Positions 10,201 through 19,521 of a stretch of DNA of 64,000 bases are shown piece after piece. The DNA lies in the NCBI RefSeq assembly GCF_014171595.1, contig NZ_CP050451.1, forward strand, positions 3,286,001 to 3,350,000, read 5' to 3'. The stretch's first letter is position 1. The number at the start of each line of letters is the position of its first letter. Made by a program: the position numbers and the translations under genes. This DNA is from Massilia sp. Se16.2.3. Its GTDB lineage: Bacteria > Pseudomonadota > Gammaproteobacteria > Burkholderiales > Burkholderiaceae_D. The notes under the pieces are model-generated. The model had not been told where the DNA came from. It worked only from the letters and a program-made list of their open reading frames with translations, and made no database searches.

Positions 10201-11945
10201 TGCGGATCGTCCGGCGTTGTACGAAATGGCTGCTCGCGCTGGCGGTCGTGGCTATTGGCGGGTTAGCCGGCATTCGGGCAGTACACAGCGGTGAAGACAT
10301 GAAGAAGGTGGCAACCATGACAGAGCGCATGAAAACCGTGTGCGTAGGGCGATTTCTCGTCGATGTTCCGGAGGATGCGCAGGTATCGCTAAAGCCCGCG
10401 CGAGTGGGTGGGTTCGACATCACGCGTAACGAAGAGTCAGTGGATCAGTTCACAAACTGGCTGTCCACCCGTGAGGCAAAACTTGTCTCAGCTGCGAATA
10501 TGCTTGGCCGGAAAAATGTCGAGTCCAGTAAGGAAATCCGCGGCGAGGGCTTCGTCGGAAAAATTCTGGTTCATAGCCGGTACCGCAGCTACAGTGTGGA
10601 AAAAGCTGAGCGCAAATATTATGAAACCGTTTCAATAGAGGGCCATGTAAACAAGGGCGGGGCGACATTTAGTTTCAACAGCGAGGGCGACGATCCTTCG
10701 CGTGTTCCAGTCGTCGCTGCGCTGATGACCCAGTTGCTCAGTCGAGCCAATGATGAAATTCCAGCCACGCCGGGATTTTGCATTAACCGAGCAGTGCTTG
10801 CCGACCCCTCTCAAAAAGAGTTAATTGAAAGCGTACCGATGTTTGCGAGCTTTCCTGGGCATCCTGACCTAGTAATGGCGTTCTGGTCGAATTCAGGTGC
10901 GAGTCCCGGCCCGGGTCTATTGGAACGTAGTGCCGCCGCACTCGACGACACGCCGTTCATGCGTGCGCGTTCACGGATATTGCGTGAAAAGGGGCGGATC
11001 ATTAACGGGCTAGCGGGCGAAGAATTTGCCGTCAAAGGGACGGAATTGAATTTTGCAACGGGCTACAGCTTTAACTGGGAAATGGCTGGAAAAGAAGGTG
11101 ATCCATACCTGCCGTCCCTGTCGCTTGAATTACGTGCCGGCGTAAACCCCCGCGCCGGCGGCAAACCCGTCCAGTCCAGCCTGAGCGAAGACGCCATGCT
11201 CAAGCTCTGGGACAAGATCTCCTCCAGTATCCGCCTGCGCCCGACCAGCGTCGAAAAAGTCGCGAAGGCCGAAGCGCCAGCGATGCCGCTGGGTGCCTAT
11301 GCCGAAGCAGGGGAACGCTGCCCGCAAAGCGGGTGGTGGTTGTGCACCGATGCCGGCAGGGACGTCGGGGTACTGGGCGGCCAGCGCCAGTACCTGCGCG
11401 CCGGCCAGAAGATGCCGCAGGCGCTGTTGCTGCCGCCGCAGACCCTGTGGCAGAAGGTGCGCGGGCTGCAGCCGAGTTACGAAAGCCGCACCCGCACCGC
11501 CCGGAAGCTGGTCGACAAGCGCGAGCGCGCACGGGTCGATCCCGTGGTGCCGCTGGCGCAGGCGACGCTGGCGGCGCAGGCCGATGCAGGCAATGCCATC
11601 GGCAGCCCGTTTTCGCTGGCGCAGCCGGGTGCGCCCATTGGCTGCTGCGCCAAGACCGGCATGCAGTGCCCGGCGAGCGGCTGGTGGCGCTGCGAGGAAT
11701 CGAGTGCGCTCGACGGCACGCGCTGGTTCGCCGCCGGCAGCCTGCTGCCTGCGGCAACCTTCACGCTGCCGTCCAGTGGCTTCGGACGCGGGTTCGGCAA
11801 GCCCGAGTCGATCCAGCGCCGCAGCCTCTGGCAGCTGGTGCGGCACGCCACGCAGCCGGGGTACGACACCGGCGATCCCGAGCCGGACAGCGAATTCCCG
11901 GACAGCGGGTTGCCCGACGCCGGCGACGCGCCCGGCAACGCCTGA
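10197..11945 (+). CDS. Tli4-like T6SS immunity protein (copy B) with duplicated CPxSGWWxC tail
   Basis: A 582-aa paralogue of the immunity gene at 7359. Residues 1 to about 345 repeat its pattern: an N-terminal membrane or signal segment (WLLALAVVAIGGLAGI), MKTVCVGRFLVDVPEDAQV, HSRYRSYS and NPRAGGKPVQSSLSEDAML. About 240 further residues have no counterpart in copy A. They contain two copies of a module: CPQSGWWLC at residues 375-383 followed by LRAGQKMPQALLLPPQTLWQKVRG, and CPASGWWRC at 491-499 followed by FAAGSLLPAATFTLPS and SLWQLVR. The tail ends in an acidic, Pro/Gly/Asp-rich stretch. Composition is about 45-55% GC in sampled lines of the N-terminal part but about 70% in the tail. The ATG overlaps the lipase stop (ATGA). 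The function of the tail is unknown to me. Confidence 0.7.
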   Translation: MMRIVRRCTKWLLALAVVAIGGLAGIRAVHSGEDMKKVATMTERMKTVCVGRFLVDVPEDAQVSLKPARVGGFDITRNEESVDQFTNWLSTREAKLVSAANMLGRKNVESSKEIRGEGFVGKILVHSRYRSYSVEKAERKYYETVSIEGHVNKGGATFSFNSEGDDPSRVPVVAALMTQLLSRANDEIPATPGFCINRAVLADPSQKELIESVPMFASFPGHPDLVMAFWSNSGASPGPGLLERSAAALDDTPFMRARSRILREKGRIINGLAGEEFAVKGTELNFATGYSFNWEMAGKEGDPYLPSLSLELRAGVNPRAGGKPVQSSLSEDAMLKLWDKISSSIRLRPTSVEKVAKAEAPAMPLGAYAEAGERCPQSGWWLCTDAGRDVGVLGGQRQYLRAGQKMPQALLLPPQTLWQKVRGLQPSYESRTRTARKLVDKRERARVDPVVPLAQATLAAQADAGNAIGSPFSLAQPGAPIGCCAKTGMQCPASGWWRCEESSALDGTRWFAAGSLLPAATFTLPSSGFGRGFGKPESIQRRSLWQLVRHATQPGYDTGDPEPDSEFPDSGLPDAGDAPGNA

Positions 11946-11975
11946 CGCCAGCAGCGGACAGGCTGACAGCGCGCG

Positions 11976-14324
11976 ATGCGTTCGGCGATCCTCGGCTTCG
12001 TCGCCGGCGTGGCGGTCCTGCAAACGCGCGCAAACCTGCCCGAGCTTCCGACGATGCTCGGCTGTGCCGCCGCAGCGCTCCTTCTGCTGTTCGCCGCCCG
12101 TGGACGCCTGCGCATCGCCGGCGCGGCCTGCGCAGGCGCTGTTCGGCTTTTTGCTGGGCGGCGCTGCTTGCCCACCATGCGCTACGACCCAGCCTCGACC
12201 GGGCTGACGAAGGTCGCGACATCGCACTGGTCGGCACGGTCGAAGCGCTGCCCCACGATTTCGGCCAGGGCGTGCGCTTCCATTTCGCCGTCGAGAAGCT
12301 GTTGACCACCACCGCCCGGGTGCCGCCGCTGCTGGCCCTGTCCCGGTACCGCGCGGAAGGAAGCGAGGTGGCACTGCGCCCCGGCGAGCGCTGGCGGCTC
12401 AACGTACGGCTGCAGCGCCCGCATGGCAACGCCAATCCGCACGGCTTCGACTACGAAGCCTGGCTGCTGGGGCAGGGCGTGCGCGCCACCGGTTACGTAC
12501 GCGCAGGCGGCAATCGCCGCCTCGACGACTTCGTCGCCACCCCAGGCCATATCGTCGAGCGCTGCCGCGACGCGCTGCGCAGCCGCATCCTCGCCAGCCT
12601 GGACGGGGCGCCCTATGCCGGCGTCATCGTCGCCCGGTGGTGGGCGACCAGCGCGGCATCGGCCAGCCCGAATGGGATGTGTTCAACCGCACGGGCGTAA
12701 GCCACCTGGTGGCCATCTCGGGCCTGCACATTACGATGATCGCCGGCCTGGCGGCGCTTGGCGCCTCCTTCCTGTGGCGCCGCTCCTTCTTCAGCCGGGC
12801 GCAGTTGCCGCTGCTGCTGGCCGCGCCCAAGGTGGCGGCACTAAGCGGTGCGGGCGCGGCGCTGCTGTACGTGGTACTGGCCGGCTTCGGCGTACCGGCG
12901 CAGCGCACCCTCTACATGCTGGCCGTCGTCGCCTGGGGCCATGTGGACGGGGCGGCTGGCAAGCGTCTTCACCGTGCTGTGCCTGGCCCTCGGCCTGGTG
13001 GTGCTGCTCGACCCCCGGGCCGTGCTGTGGCCGGGCTTCTGGCTGTCCTTCGTGGCGGTGGCATCCATCCTGTATGCCGGTGTCGGCCGGGCCGGACGCG
13101 AGCCGCATGGCTGGCGCGGCGCCTTGCGCACGGCGGCGCGCACCCAATATGCGGTGACGCTGGCGCTCGTGCCCTTCACGCTGCTGCTGTTCGCCCGGTA
13201 TCGCTCGCCAGCCCCTGGCCAACGCCATCGCCATACCCGTGGTGAGCTTCATCGTGACGCCGCTTGCGCTCGCCGGCAGCCTGCTGCCGGCGCCACTCTG
13301 CACGCCGGTGCTGGAACTGGCCCACCTGGCGCTGGCCACGCTGGCGCGCGGGCTCGACTGGCTGGCGGCCACGCCGATCGCCGTCTGGAGCGTGCCGATG
13401 CCGCCGCCCGCGCTGTTCCTGCTTGCTTGCCCGGGAACGGCCTGGATGCTCGCACCGCGCGGCTGGCCGCATCGCTGGGCGGGCGCGGCGCCCTGGCTGC
13501 CCCTGTTCACGCTGCTGCCCACCCATCCCGAGCAGGGAGACCTGCGCGTCACCGCCTTCGACGTCGGCCAGGGCATGGCGCTGCTGGTGGAAACGGCCAA
13601 CCACCGGCTGCTGTACGACACCGGCCCGCAATATGCGCCGGGCCAGGATGCCGGCAGCCGCGTCCTGCTGCCGTACTTCCGCGCGCGCGGGATCAAAACC
13701 CTGGACGGCCTGGTCGTCAGCCACAGCGACCTCGATCACGTCGGCGGCGCGCAAACCCTGATGCGCTCGCTGCAGGTCGGCTGGGTCGCCAGTTCGCTCG
13801 GCCTCGGCCATCCGGTGGTGCGCGCCGCCAAACGCCACACGCGCTGCAGCGCCGGCCAGGCCTGGGACTGGGACGGCGTGCACTTCGAGATGCTGCAGCC
13901 GGCGCCGGCCAGCTATGCCGACATGGGCATGAAGTCCAACGCACGCAGCTGCACGCTGCGCATTTCCGCGCGCGGCCATGCGATCCTGCTCGCTGCCGAC
14001 ATCGAAGCGGACCAGGAAGCGCAGCTGGTGCTGGCCGATGCCGGCAAGCTGCGCGCCGATGTGCTGCTGGCGCCCCACCACGGCAGCGGCACCTCGTCCA
14101 CGCCGGCTTTTCTCGCCGCGGTGGCGCCCTCGATCGGCGTCTTCCAGGTCGGTTATCGCAACCGCTATCGCCACCCCAAGCGCGAGGTCTTCGAGCGCTA
14201 CGGCGCGCTCGGCATCGCGCGCCTGCGCACCGACGAATCGGGCGCGATCGAGTTTGCGTTCGGCAGCACGATCGGGGTGAGCGAATACCGGCGCACGCAT
14301 ATGCGCTACTGGTACGACCGGTAG
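11976..14324 (+). CDS. comEC: DNA internalization-related competence protein ComEC/Rec2 (about six frameshifts)
   Basis: Inner-membrane channel for uptake of transforming DNA. Pieces in successive frames read as one ComEC: an N-terminal membrane and OB-like part (EGRDIALVGTVEALPHDFG), the competence domain (FNRTGVSHLVAISGLHITMI), hydrophobic helices (LASVFTVLCLALGLVVLL), and a C-terminal metallo-beta-lactamase-like domain with TAFDVGQGMALLVE, VSHSDLDHVGG and LLAPHHGSGTSS. Frame changes lie at 12137-12158 (two), 12633-12636, the G run 12935-12938 (one G too many), 13194-13198 and the C run 13212-13215 (one C short). The encoded pieces between breaks are well conserved, so indel errors are the simplest explanation. 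True loss of competence cannot be excluded. The corrected size of about 780 aa is normal. Confidence 0.85.
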
Positions 14325-14416
14325 CGGGCGTACCGCGCGGCCCGCGGCAATAGGGGTTTCCCTCTAAAGAAGGAACGGACGCGGGCATGTGACATTACAA
14401 TCGGAGTCCCTTGTCG

Positions 14417-15265
14417 ATGCCCGCGCGCCGTATGACCAAGCCACTCCTGCACTTCTGCCACGGTAACAGTTTCCCGTCCGGTACCTATCGCCAGCTGCTC
14501 GACGCCCTCGGCGCGCACTACGAGGTGCGCAGTACCGACATGGTGGGGCATGACCCGCGCTTCCCGGTAGGCGACGGCTGGAGCGGCCTGGTCGACGAGT
14601 TGATCAGCGAGCTCGAAGGCTACGGGCGGCCCGTGATCCTGGTCGGCCACTCGCTCGGCGGCATGCTCAGCACGATGGCGGCCGAGCGCCGTCCCGAGCT
14701 GGCGCGCTGCGTGGTGATGCTCGATTCACCGGTAGTGGCCGGCTGGCGTGCCCTGGCGTGGCGCCTGATCAAATTGCTGGGCAAGGGCTCGCGCTTTTCG
14801 CCGGCGCGCTTTTCCGAGCGCCGCCGCAACGTCTGGCCCGACCGCGAGACCGCCTATCGTCACTTCATGTCGAAGGACATCTTCGCCGCCTGGGCGCCGG
14901 GCGTGCTCGACGACTACCTCGACGTCGGCCTGAAGCCGCATCCGAACGGCGTCCAGCTGCGCTTCGACCGCGCGGTCGAGACCACCATCTACAACTCGTT
15001 GCCGCACCACATGGGCGAGGTGATCCGGCGCGACTTTCCGGTGCCCGTCGGCTTCATCGGGGCGACGAATTCCGAAGAGCTGCGCCAGGCTGGCCTGGCA
15101 TCGACGAGAAAGCTCGTCGGCGAGAACTTCGTGATGACGGAAGGCGGCCATTTGTACCCAATGGAGGACCCGGCCCGGGCCGCGCAACTGACCCACGCGA
15201 TGATCCAGCGTTTGCTCGGCAGCACTGTCAATAGCGGCGAAACGCTGACGGAAGGACAAGTTTGA
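14417..15265 (+). CDS. Alpha/beta hydrolase
   Basis: A cytosolic alpha/beta-fold hydrolase of 282 aa. FCHGNSFPSGTYRQLL is the oxyanion-hole region, VGHSLGGMLS holds the nucleophilic Ser, and EGGHLYPMED supplies the catalytic His. The substrate cannot be told from sequence. ATG 14417 (MPARRMTKP) is chosen; the second ATG at 14432 is also possible. It lies on the same strand between comEC and dcd, 92 bases after comEC and 79 before dcd. Confidence 0.8.
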   Translation: MPARRMTKPLLHFCHGNSFPSGTYRQLLDALGAHYEVRSTDMVGHDPRFPVGDGWSGLVDELISELEGYGRPVILVGHSLGGMLSTMAAERRPELARCVVMLDSPVVAGWRALAWRLIKLLGKGSRFSPARFSERRRNVWPDRETAYRHFMSKDIFAAWAPGVLDDYLDVGLKPHPNGVQLRFDRAVETTIYNSLPHHMGEVIRRDFPVPVGFIGATNSEELRQAGLASTRKLVGENFVMTEGGHLYPMEDPARAAQLTHAMIQRLLGSTVNSGETLTEGQV

Positions 15266-15344
15266 CGGCGACCGGCGCCGCCTTTTCGCGTAAAATCGCG
15301 GGAATTTGCAGACTCCCTGACAGCATTCCCTGAAAGAACTCAGC

Positions 15345-15911
15345 ATGGCAATCAAAAGCGATAAATGGATCCGCCGCATGGCGCAGGAAACCGGCATGAT
15401 CGAACCCTTCGCGCCGGGACAGGTCCGCGAGGCCGACGGCCGCCGCATCATTTCCTACGGCACTTCTTCGTACGGCTACGACATCCGCTGCGCCGACGAG
15501 TTCAAGGTGTTCACCAACATCAACAGCACGATCGTCGACCCGAAGAACTTCGACGAGAAGTCCTTTGTCGATATCAAGAGCGATGTCTGCATCATTCCGC
15601 CGAATTCCTTCGCGCTGGCACGCACCCTCGAATACTTCCGCATTCCGCGCAATGTGCTCACCGTCTGCCTGGGCAAGTCGACCTATGCACGCTGCGGCAT
15701 CATCGTCAACGTCACGCCCTTCGAGCCCGAGTGGGAAGGCTATGTGACGCTGGAATTTTCGAACACGACGCCGCTGCCGGCCAAGATCTACGCGGGCGAG
15801 GGTTGCGCACAGGTGCTCTTCTTCGAATCCGACGAGGTCTGCGAAACGTCCTACAAGGACCGCGGCGGCAAATACCAGGGCCAGCATGGCGTGACGTTGC
15901 CGAAGACCTGA
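15345..15911 (+). CDS. dcd: dCTP deaminase
   Basis: Converts dCTP to dUTP for thymidylate synthesis. The 188-aa length is that of the E. coli-type homotrimeric enzyme. Diagnostic stretches are [17 protein letters not shown] at the N-terminus, [20 protein letters not shown] with the catalytic Glu, and [15 protein letters not shown]. The ATG at 15345 begins [14 protein letters not shown], as expected. thyA and folA, which act in the same nucleotide pathway, are also in this window but not in the same operon. Confidence 0.96.
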   Translation: MAIKSDKWIRRMAQETGMIEPFAPGQVREADGRRIISYGTSSYGYDIRCADEFKVFTNINSTIVDPKNFDEKSFVDIKSDVCIIPPNSFALARTLEYFRIPRNVLTVCLGKSTYARCGIIVNVTPFEPEWEGYVTLEFSNTTPLPAKIYAGEGCAQVLFFESDEVCETSYKDRGGKYQGQHGVTLPKT

Positions 15912-15965
15912 TACGGTTTTCGGCACCTGCCCCTGTAATTCGTATCATGTTAGGCGAGGCCAGGC

Positions 15966-16625
15966 ATGGCAGATTGTTGCAGCGGCGGCTGTTCCGCCAA
16001 TAAGCCACCCGTCGATCCCGCCTACCGCCGGGTGCTCTGGATTGCGCTCGTCGTCAACGCCGCCATGTTCGGCGTCGAACTCGCCGGCGGCTGGGCGGCG
16101 GGCTCGGTCTCGCTGCTGGCCGACGCGGTCGACTTCTTCGGCGACGCCGCCAACTACGGCATCTCGCTGTTCGTGCTGGGCCTGGCGCCCCTGTGGCGCT
16201 CGCGTACCGCGCTGGTGAAAGGCGCGACCATGGGCGCCTATGGCGTCTTCGTGATCGCATCCGCCCTGTGGCACCTGGCCGCCGGCGTCGTGCCGGTGGC
16301 GCAGACCATGGGCACGATCGGTTTCGCGGCGCTTGCCGCCAACCTGCTGGTGGCCGCGCTGCTGTTCGCATTCCGCAACGGCGACGCCAACATGCGCTCG
16401 GTCTGGCTGTGCACGCGCAACGACGCAATCGGCAATGTCGCCGTGCTGCTGGCCGCCTTCGGGGTCTGGCAGTCCGGCAGCGGCTTGCCCGACCTGTTCG
16501 TGGCTGGCGTGATGGGCCTGCTGGGCCTGAGTGCCGCGCGCAGCGTCATCCTGCAGGCGCGCGCCGAAATGAACGCCGCTCCGCCCACCGTCCCGGCGCC
16601 CACCATCGAGTTGAAGCGCAGGTGA
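15966..16625 (+). CDS. Cation transporter of the CDF-like family
   Basis: A 219-aa membrane protein resembling cation diffusion facilitators. A Cys-rich start (MADCCSGGCSANKPP) precedes about five or six membrane helices. The second helix has SLLADAVDFFGDAANY, where the metal-site pattern is Asp-x3-Asp in place of the common His-x3-Asp. In the fifth helix CTRNDAIGNVAVL has Cys where many CDFs carry the His. These substitutions recur in a CDF-like subfamily I recall from betaproteobacteria, so they probably mark a subtype and not damage. The N-terminal Cys residues could deliver or sense metal. The substrate is unknown. It follows dcd by 54 bases on the same strand. Confidence 0.75.
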   Translation: MADCCSGGCSANKPPVDPAYRRVLWIALVVNAAMFGVELAGGWAAGSVSLLADAVDFFGDAANYGISLFVLGLAPLWRSRTALVKGATMGAYGVFVIASALWHLAAGVVPVAQTMGTIGFAALAANLLVAALLFAFRNGDANMRSVWLCTRNDAIGNVAVLLAAFGVWQSGSGLPDLFVAGVMGLLGLSAARSVILQARAEMNAAPPTVPAPTIELKRR

Positions 16626-17028
16626 AACCCCGCGCGGCGCTCCTCCTCTTCGCGCTGCTCGCAGGCGCCCCGATGCTTCGCTGCCGAGCGCGAACGGACG
16701 CAGACCGGAGCGCGGCCTGGCACGTCCATCTCGGGTTCGGCGCGCCTGCGGGCCCATGACGAAGACGCGGGCTTATCGCGAGGCGCATGGCGTCGTGTCC
16801 GGCGCGGTGAACGAGCTCCGGCTGGGCGGCGTGCTGTTTCGCTTTCCGCCCGACTCCACCCCGGAACCGTACAGCGCCGGCCCCATCGTCCGTGGCGAGG
16901 CCGACAGCGTGCACACCCACCTGGACCTGAGCGGGTGGATCGCACCGCGGCCGCGGATCAGGTCCGAGGCGAACGGCATGGCGGCGGGTGGATGCGTTGA
17001 TCGTGAAATAAGCCGTAGCGCATCCTGA
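16622..17028 (+). CDS. Possible small exported protein, broken or absent (low support)
   Basis: This stretch holds two short overlapping frames that I do not recognise. A GTG at 16622 overlaps the stop of the cation transporter and reads VKPRAALLLFALLAGAP, which looks like a signal peptide, but the frame ends at 16759. An ATG at 16756 opens a second frame of 90 aa (LRLGGVLFRFPPDSTPEP) to 17028. They could be the two halves of one small secreted protein split by an indel, of the kind common in this window, or simply non-coding DNA. No motif supports a function. Confidence 0.25.
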
Positions 17029-17054
17029 ACTGGATGCAACCGATCGGTCAGCAC

Positions 17055-17081
17055 AAAAAAAGAGGAGCCGGCGGCTCCTCT
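17055..17081 (-). terminator. Rho-independent terminator of the decarboxylase gene
   Basis: Nine-base perfect stem (AGAGGAGCC at 17061-17069 with GGCTCCTCT at 17073-17081) with a three-base loop. On the minus strand it is followed by a run of at least six T. It lies 22 bases beyond the stop of the minus-strand decarboxylase gene. Confidence 0.85.
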
Positions 17082-17103
17082 CTTCACATTGGCGCGGCGC
17101 CGA

Positions 17104-19359
17104 TCAGTCCTGGCGCACGCAGTCCACGAAGTAATCGCGCCGGCCATTGACTTCGCGCTTGACCAGGCCGTGCACGTCCGTCTCGAAGCCGGGGAAGCGC
17201 TCGTTGAAGTCGCGTGCAAAGCGCAGGTAGTCGACGATGGTCTTGTTGAAGCGCTCGCCCGGGATCAGGAGCGGAATGCCCGGCGGGTAAGGCGTCAGCA
17301 GGATCGCCGTGGTGCGGCCTTCCAGGTCCTCGATGGCCACGCGCTCGATGGCGCGGCGCGCCATCTTGGCAAAGGCGTCAGACGGCTTCATCGCAGGCAC
17401 CATGTCCGACAGGTACATCTCGGTCGTCAGGCGCGCCACGTCGTACTGCTTGTAGAAGTCGTGGATCGAGTTGCACAGGTCGCGCAGGCCGCGGTTTTCG
17501 TAGCGCGGATTGGCCGCGGCGAACTGCGGCATCACCTGCCACATCTGCTTGTTGCGGTCGTAGTCGTCCTTGAACTGCTGCAGCGCCGTCACCAGCGTAT
17601 TCCAGCGGCCCTTGGTGATACCGATGGTGAACATGATGAAGAAGGAGTACAGGCCGCACTTCTCGATGATGACGCCGTGTTCGGCCAGGTACTTGGTGAC
17701 GATCGAGGCCGGGATGCCGGTTTCGCCGAACTTGCCGTCCAGGGACAGGCCCGGCGTGACGATGGTCGACTTGATCGGGTCGAGCATGTTGAAGCCTTCG
17801 GCCAGGTTGCCGAAGCCGTGCCAGTCGTCCTCGGCGCGGATCATCCAGTCCTTCTGCTCGCCGATGCCTTCCTCGCCTTCGACGTCCGGGCCCCAGACCT
17901 TGAACCACCAGTCTTCGCCGAACTCGAGGTCCACCTTCTTCATGGCGCGGCGGAAGTCCAGCGCTTCCAGGATCGATTCTTCCACCAGGGCGGTGCCGCC
18001 CGGCGCTTCCATCATGGCCGCGGCCACGTCGCAGGAGGCGATGATCGAGTATTGCGGCGAGGTCGAGGTATGCATCAGGAAGGCTTCGTTGAAGGCGTCC
18101 TGGTCGAGCTGCACCGATTCCGATTCGCGTACCAGCACCTGCGAGGCCTGCGACAGGCCGGCCAGCAGCTTGTGGGTCGACTGGGTCGAGAAGATCATCG
18201 ACTGCTTGGCGCGCGGGCGGTCGCGGCCGATCGCGTGCATGTTCTTGTAGAAATCGTGGAAGGTGGCGTGCGGCAGCCAGGCTTCGTCGAAGTGCAGGGT
18301 GTCGATCTTCCCGTCCAGCATTTCGCGCAGGACTTCCACGTTATAGACGACGCCGTCGTAGGTCGACTGGGTGATCGTCAGGATGCGCGGCTTCTTGTCC
18401 TTGGCTTCACGGGCGAAGGGGTTGGCTTCGATCTTGCGCGCGATCGATTCTTCCGTGAATTCCTCGAGCGGGATCGGACCGATGATGCCGAGGTTGTTCC
18501 GGGTCGGCATCAGGAACACGGGGATCGCGCCGCACATGATGATCGAGTGCAGGATGGACTTGTGGCAGTTGCGGTCGACGACGACGATATCGCCCGGCGC
18601 GACCGTGCTGTGCCAGACCATCTTGTTCGAGGTCGAGGTGCCGTTGGTGACGAAATAGCAGTGGTCGGCGCCGTAGATGCGCGCGGCGTTGCGCTCGGAC
18701 TTGGCGACCGGACCGGTGTGATCTAACAGCTGGCCGAGTTCCTCGACCGCGTTGCAGACGTCGGCGCGCAGCATGTTCTCGCCGAAGAACTGGTGGAACA
18801 TCTGGCCGACGGGGCTCTTCAGGAAGGCGACGCCGCCCGAGTGGCCCGGGCAGTGCCAGGAATAGGAGCCATCGTAGGCATAGTTCACCAGCGCGCGGAA
18901 GAAGGGTGGCGCCAGCGAATCGAGGTAGGCCTTGGCTTCACGGATGATGTGGCGCGCGACGAATTCCGGCGTGTCCTCGAACATGTGAATGAAGCCGTGC
19001 AGCTCCTTGAGGATATCGTTCGGGATATGGCGGCTGGTGCGCGTCTCGCCGTAAATATAGATCGGTATGTTCGAATTCTTGTGGCGGATCTCCTGCACGA
19101 AGGCGCGCAGGCGGGTCAGCGCATGGTCGGTCTCTTCGATCGAGCCGCCGCCGAATTCCTCATCGTCGATCGACAGCACGAAGGCCGAAGCGCGCGACTG
19201 CTGCTGCGCGAACTGCGACAGGTCGCCATAGCTGGTCAGGCCCAGCACCTCCATGCCTTCCTTTTCCATTGCGGCGGCCAGGGCGCGGATACCGAGGCCC
19301 GAGGTGTTCTCGGAACGGAAGTCCTCGTCAATAATGATGATGGGGAAACGAAATTTCAT
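17104..19359 (-). CDS. Arginine/lysine/ornithine decarboxylase (fold type I, PLP)
   Basis: Large inducible-type basic amino acid decarboxylase of 751 aa. The N-terminal wing (MKFRFPIIIIDEDFRSEN, residues 1-130) resembles a receiver fold. The PLP-binding core has YSWHCPGHSGGVAFLKSPVG, LHFDEAWLPHATFH with the cofactor Asp, and STQSTHKLLAGLSQAS with Lys397 as the Schiff-base lysine. The C-terminal part has LLTPYPPGIPLLIPGE. The start at 19359 is favoured by a GGAG site eight bases upstream and by the family start. Sequence alone does not settle whether arginine, lysine or ornithine is the substrate. Such enzymes make polyamine precursors or consume protons in acid. The gene stands alone and has its own terminator. 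Confidence 0.9.
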   Translation of the reverse strand: MKFRFPIIIIDEDFRSENTSGLGIRALAAAMEKEGMEVLGLTSYGDLSQFAQQQSRASAFVLSIDDEEFGGGSIEETDHALTRLRAFVQEIRHKNSNIPIYIYGETRTSRHIPNDILKELHGFIHMFEDTPEFVARHIIREAKAYLDSLAPPFFRALVNYAYDGSYSWHCPGHSGGVAFLKSPVGQMFHQFFGENMLRADVCNAVEELGQLLDHTGPVAKSERNAARIYGADHCYFVTNGTSTSNKMVWHSTVAPGDIVVVDRNCHKSILHSIIMCGAIPVFLMPTRNNLGIIGPIPLEEFTEESIARKIEANPFAREAKDKKPRILTITQSTYDGVVYNVEVLREMLDGKIDTLHFDEAWLPHATFHDFYKNMHAIGRDRPRAKQSMIFSTQSTHKLLAGLSQASQVLVRESESVQLDQDAFNEAFLMHTSTSPQYSIIASCDVAAAMMEAPGGTALVEESILEALDFRRAMKKVDLEFGEDWWFKVWGPDVEGEEGIGEQKDWMIRAEDDWHGFGNLAEGFNMLDPIKSTIVTPGLSLDGKFGETGIPASIVTKYLAEHGVIIEKCGLYSFFIMFTIGITKGRWNTLVTALQQFKDDYDRNKQMWQVMPQFAAANPRYENRGLRDLCNSIHDFYKQYDVARLTTEMYLSDMVPAMKPSDAFAKMARRAIERVAIEDLEGRTTAILLTPYPPGIPLLIPGERFNKTIVDYLRFARDFNERFPGFETDVHGLVKREVNGRRDYFVDCVRQD

Positions 19360-19521
19360 TGACAGCTCCAATGCGAAGCGCCGTGGGGGCCAGCCGCATC
19401 CTGTTGGGGAAGGGCTGGCCTCGCACGGCACCGAAAAATAAGAAGCGGATTTTCGCAGAAATTCCGCTGCCCGGTGAACATTTTTTTATTAGGGTAACGA
19501 GTTGGGCACGGGAGCGGCGCG

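Noticed and set aside
7300..11945. Rhs or polymorphic toxin reading of the cassette
   Set aside because: No YD repeats, RVxxP-type cleavage site or short variable C-terminal toxin. The hydrolase has its own full-length fold.
11976..14324. comEC as a true pseudogene
   Set aside because: Six frame changes, but the pieces between them keep all conserved motifs, and the breaks resemble those in genes that must work. Not excluded, just less likely.
15966..16625. CDF transporter with lost metal site as a broken gene
   Set aside because: The altered residues (Asp-x3-Asp and Cys in place of His) seem typical for a CDF-like subfamily, and the frame is intact.
17089..18726. A 545-codon plus-strand frame opposite the decarboxylase gene
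   Set aside because: Mirror-frame artefact of GC-rich coding DNA. The minus strand has all catalytic motifs.
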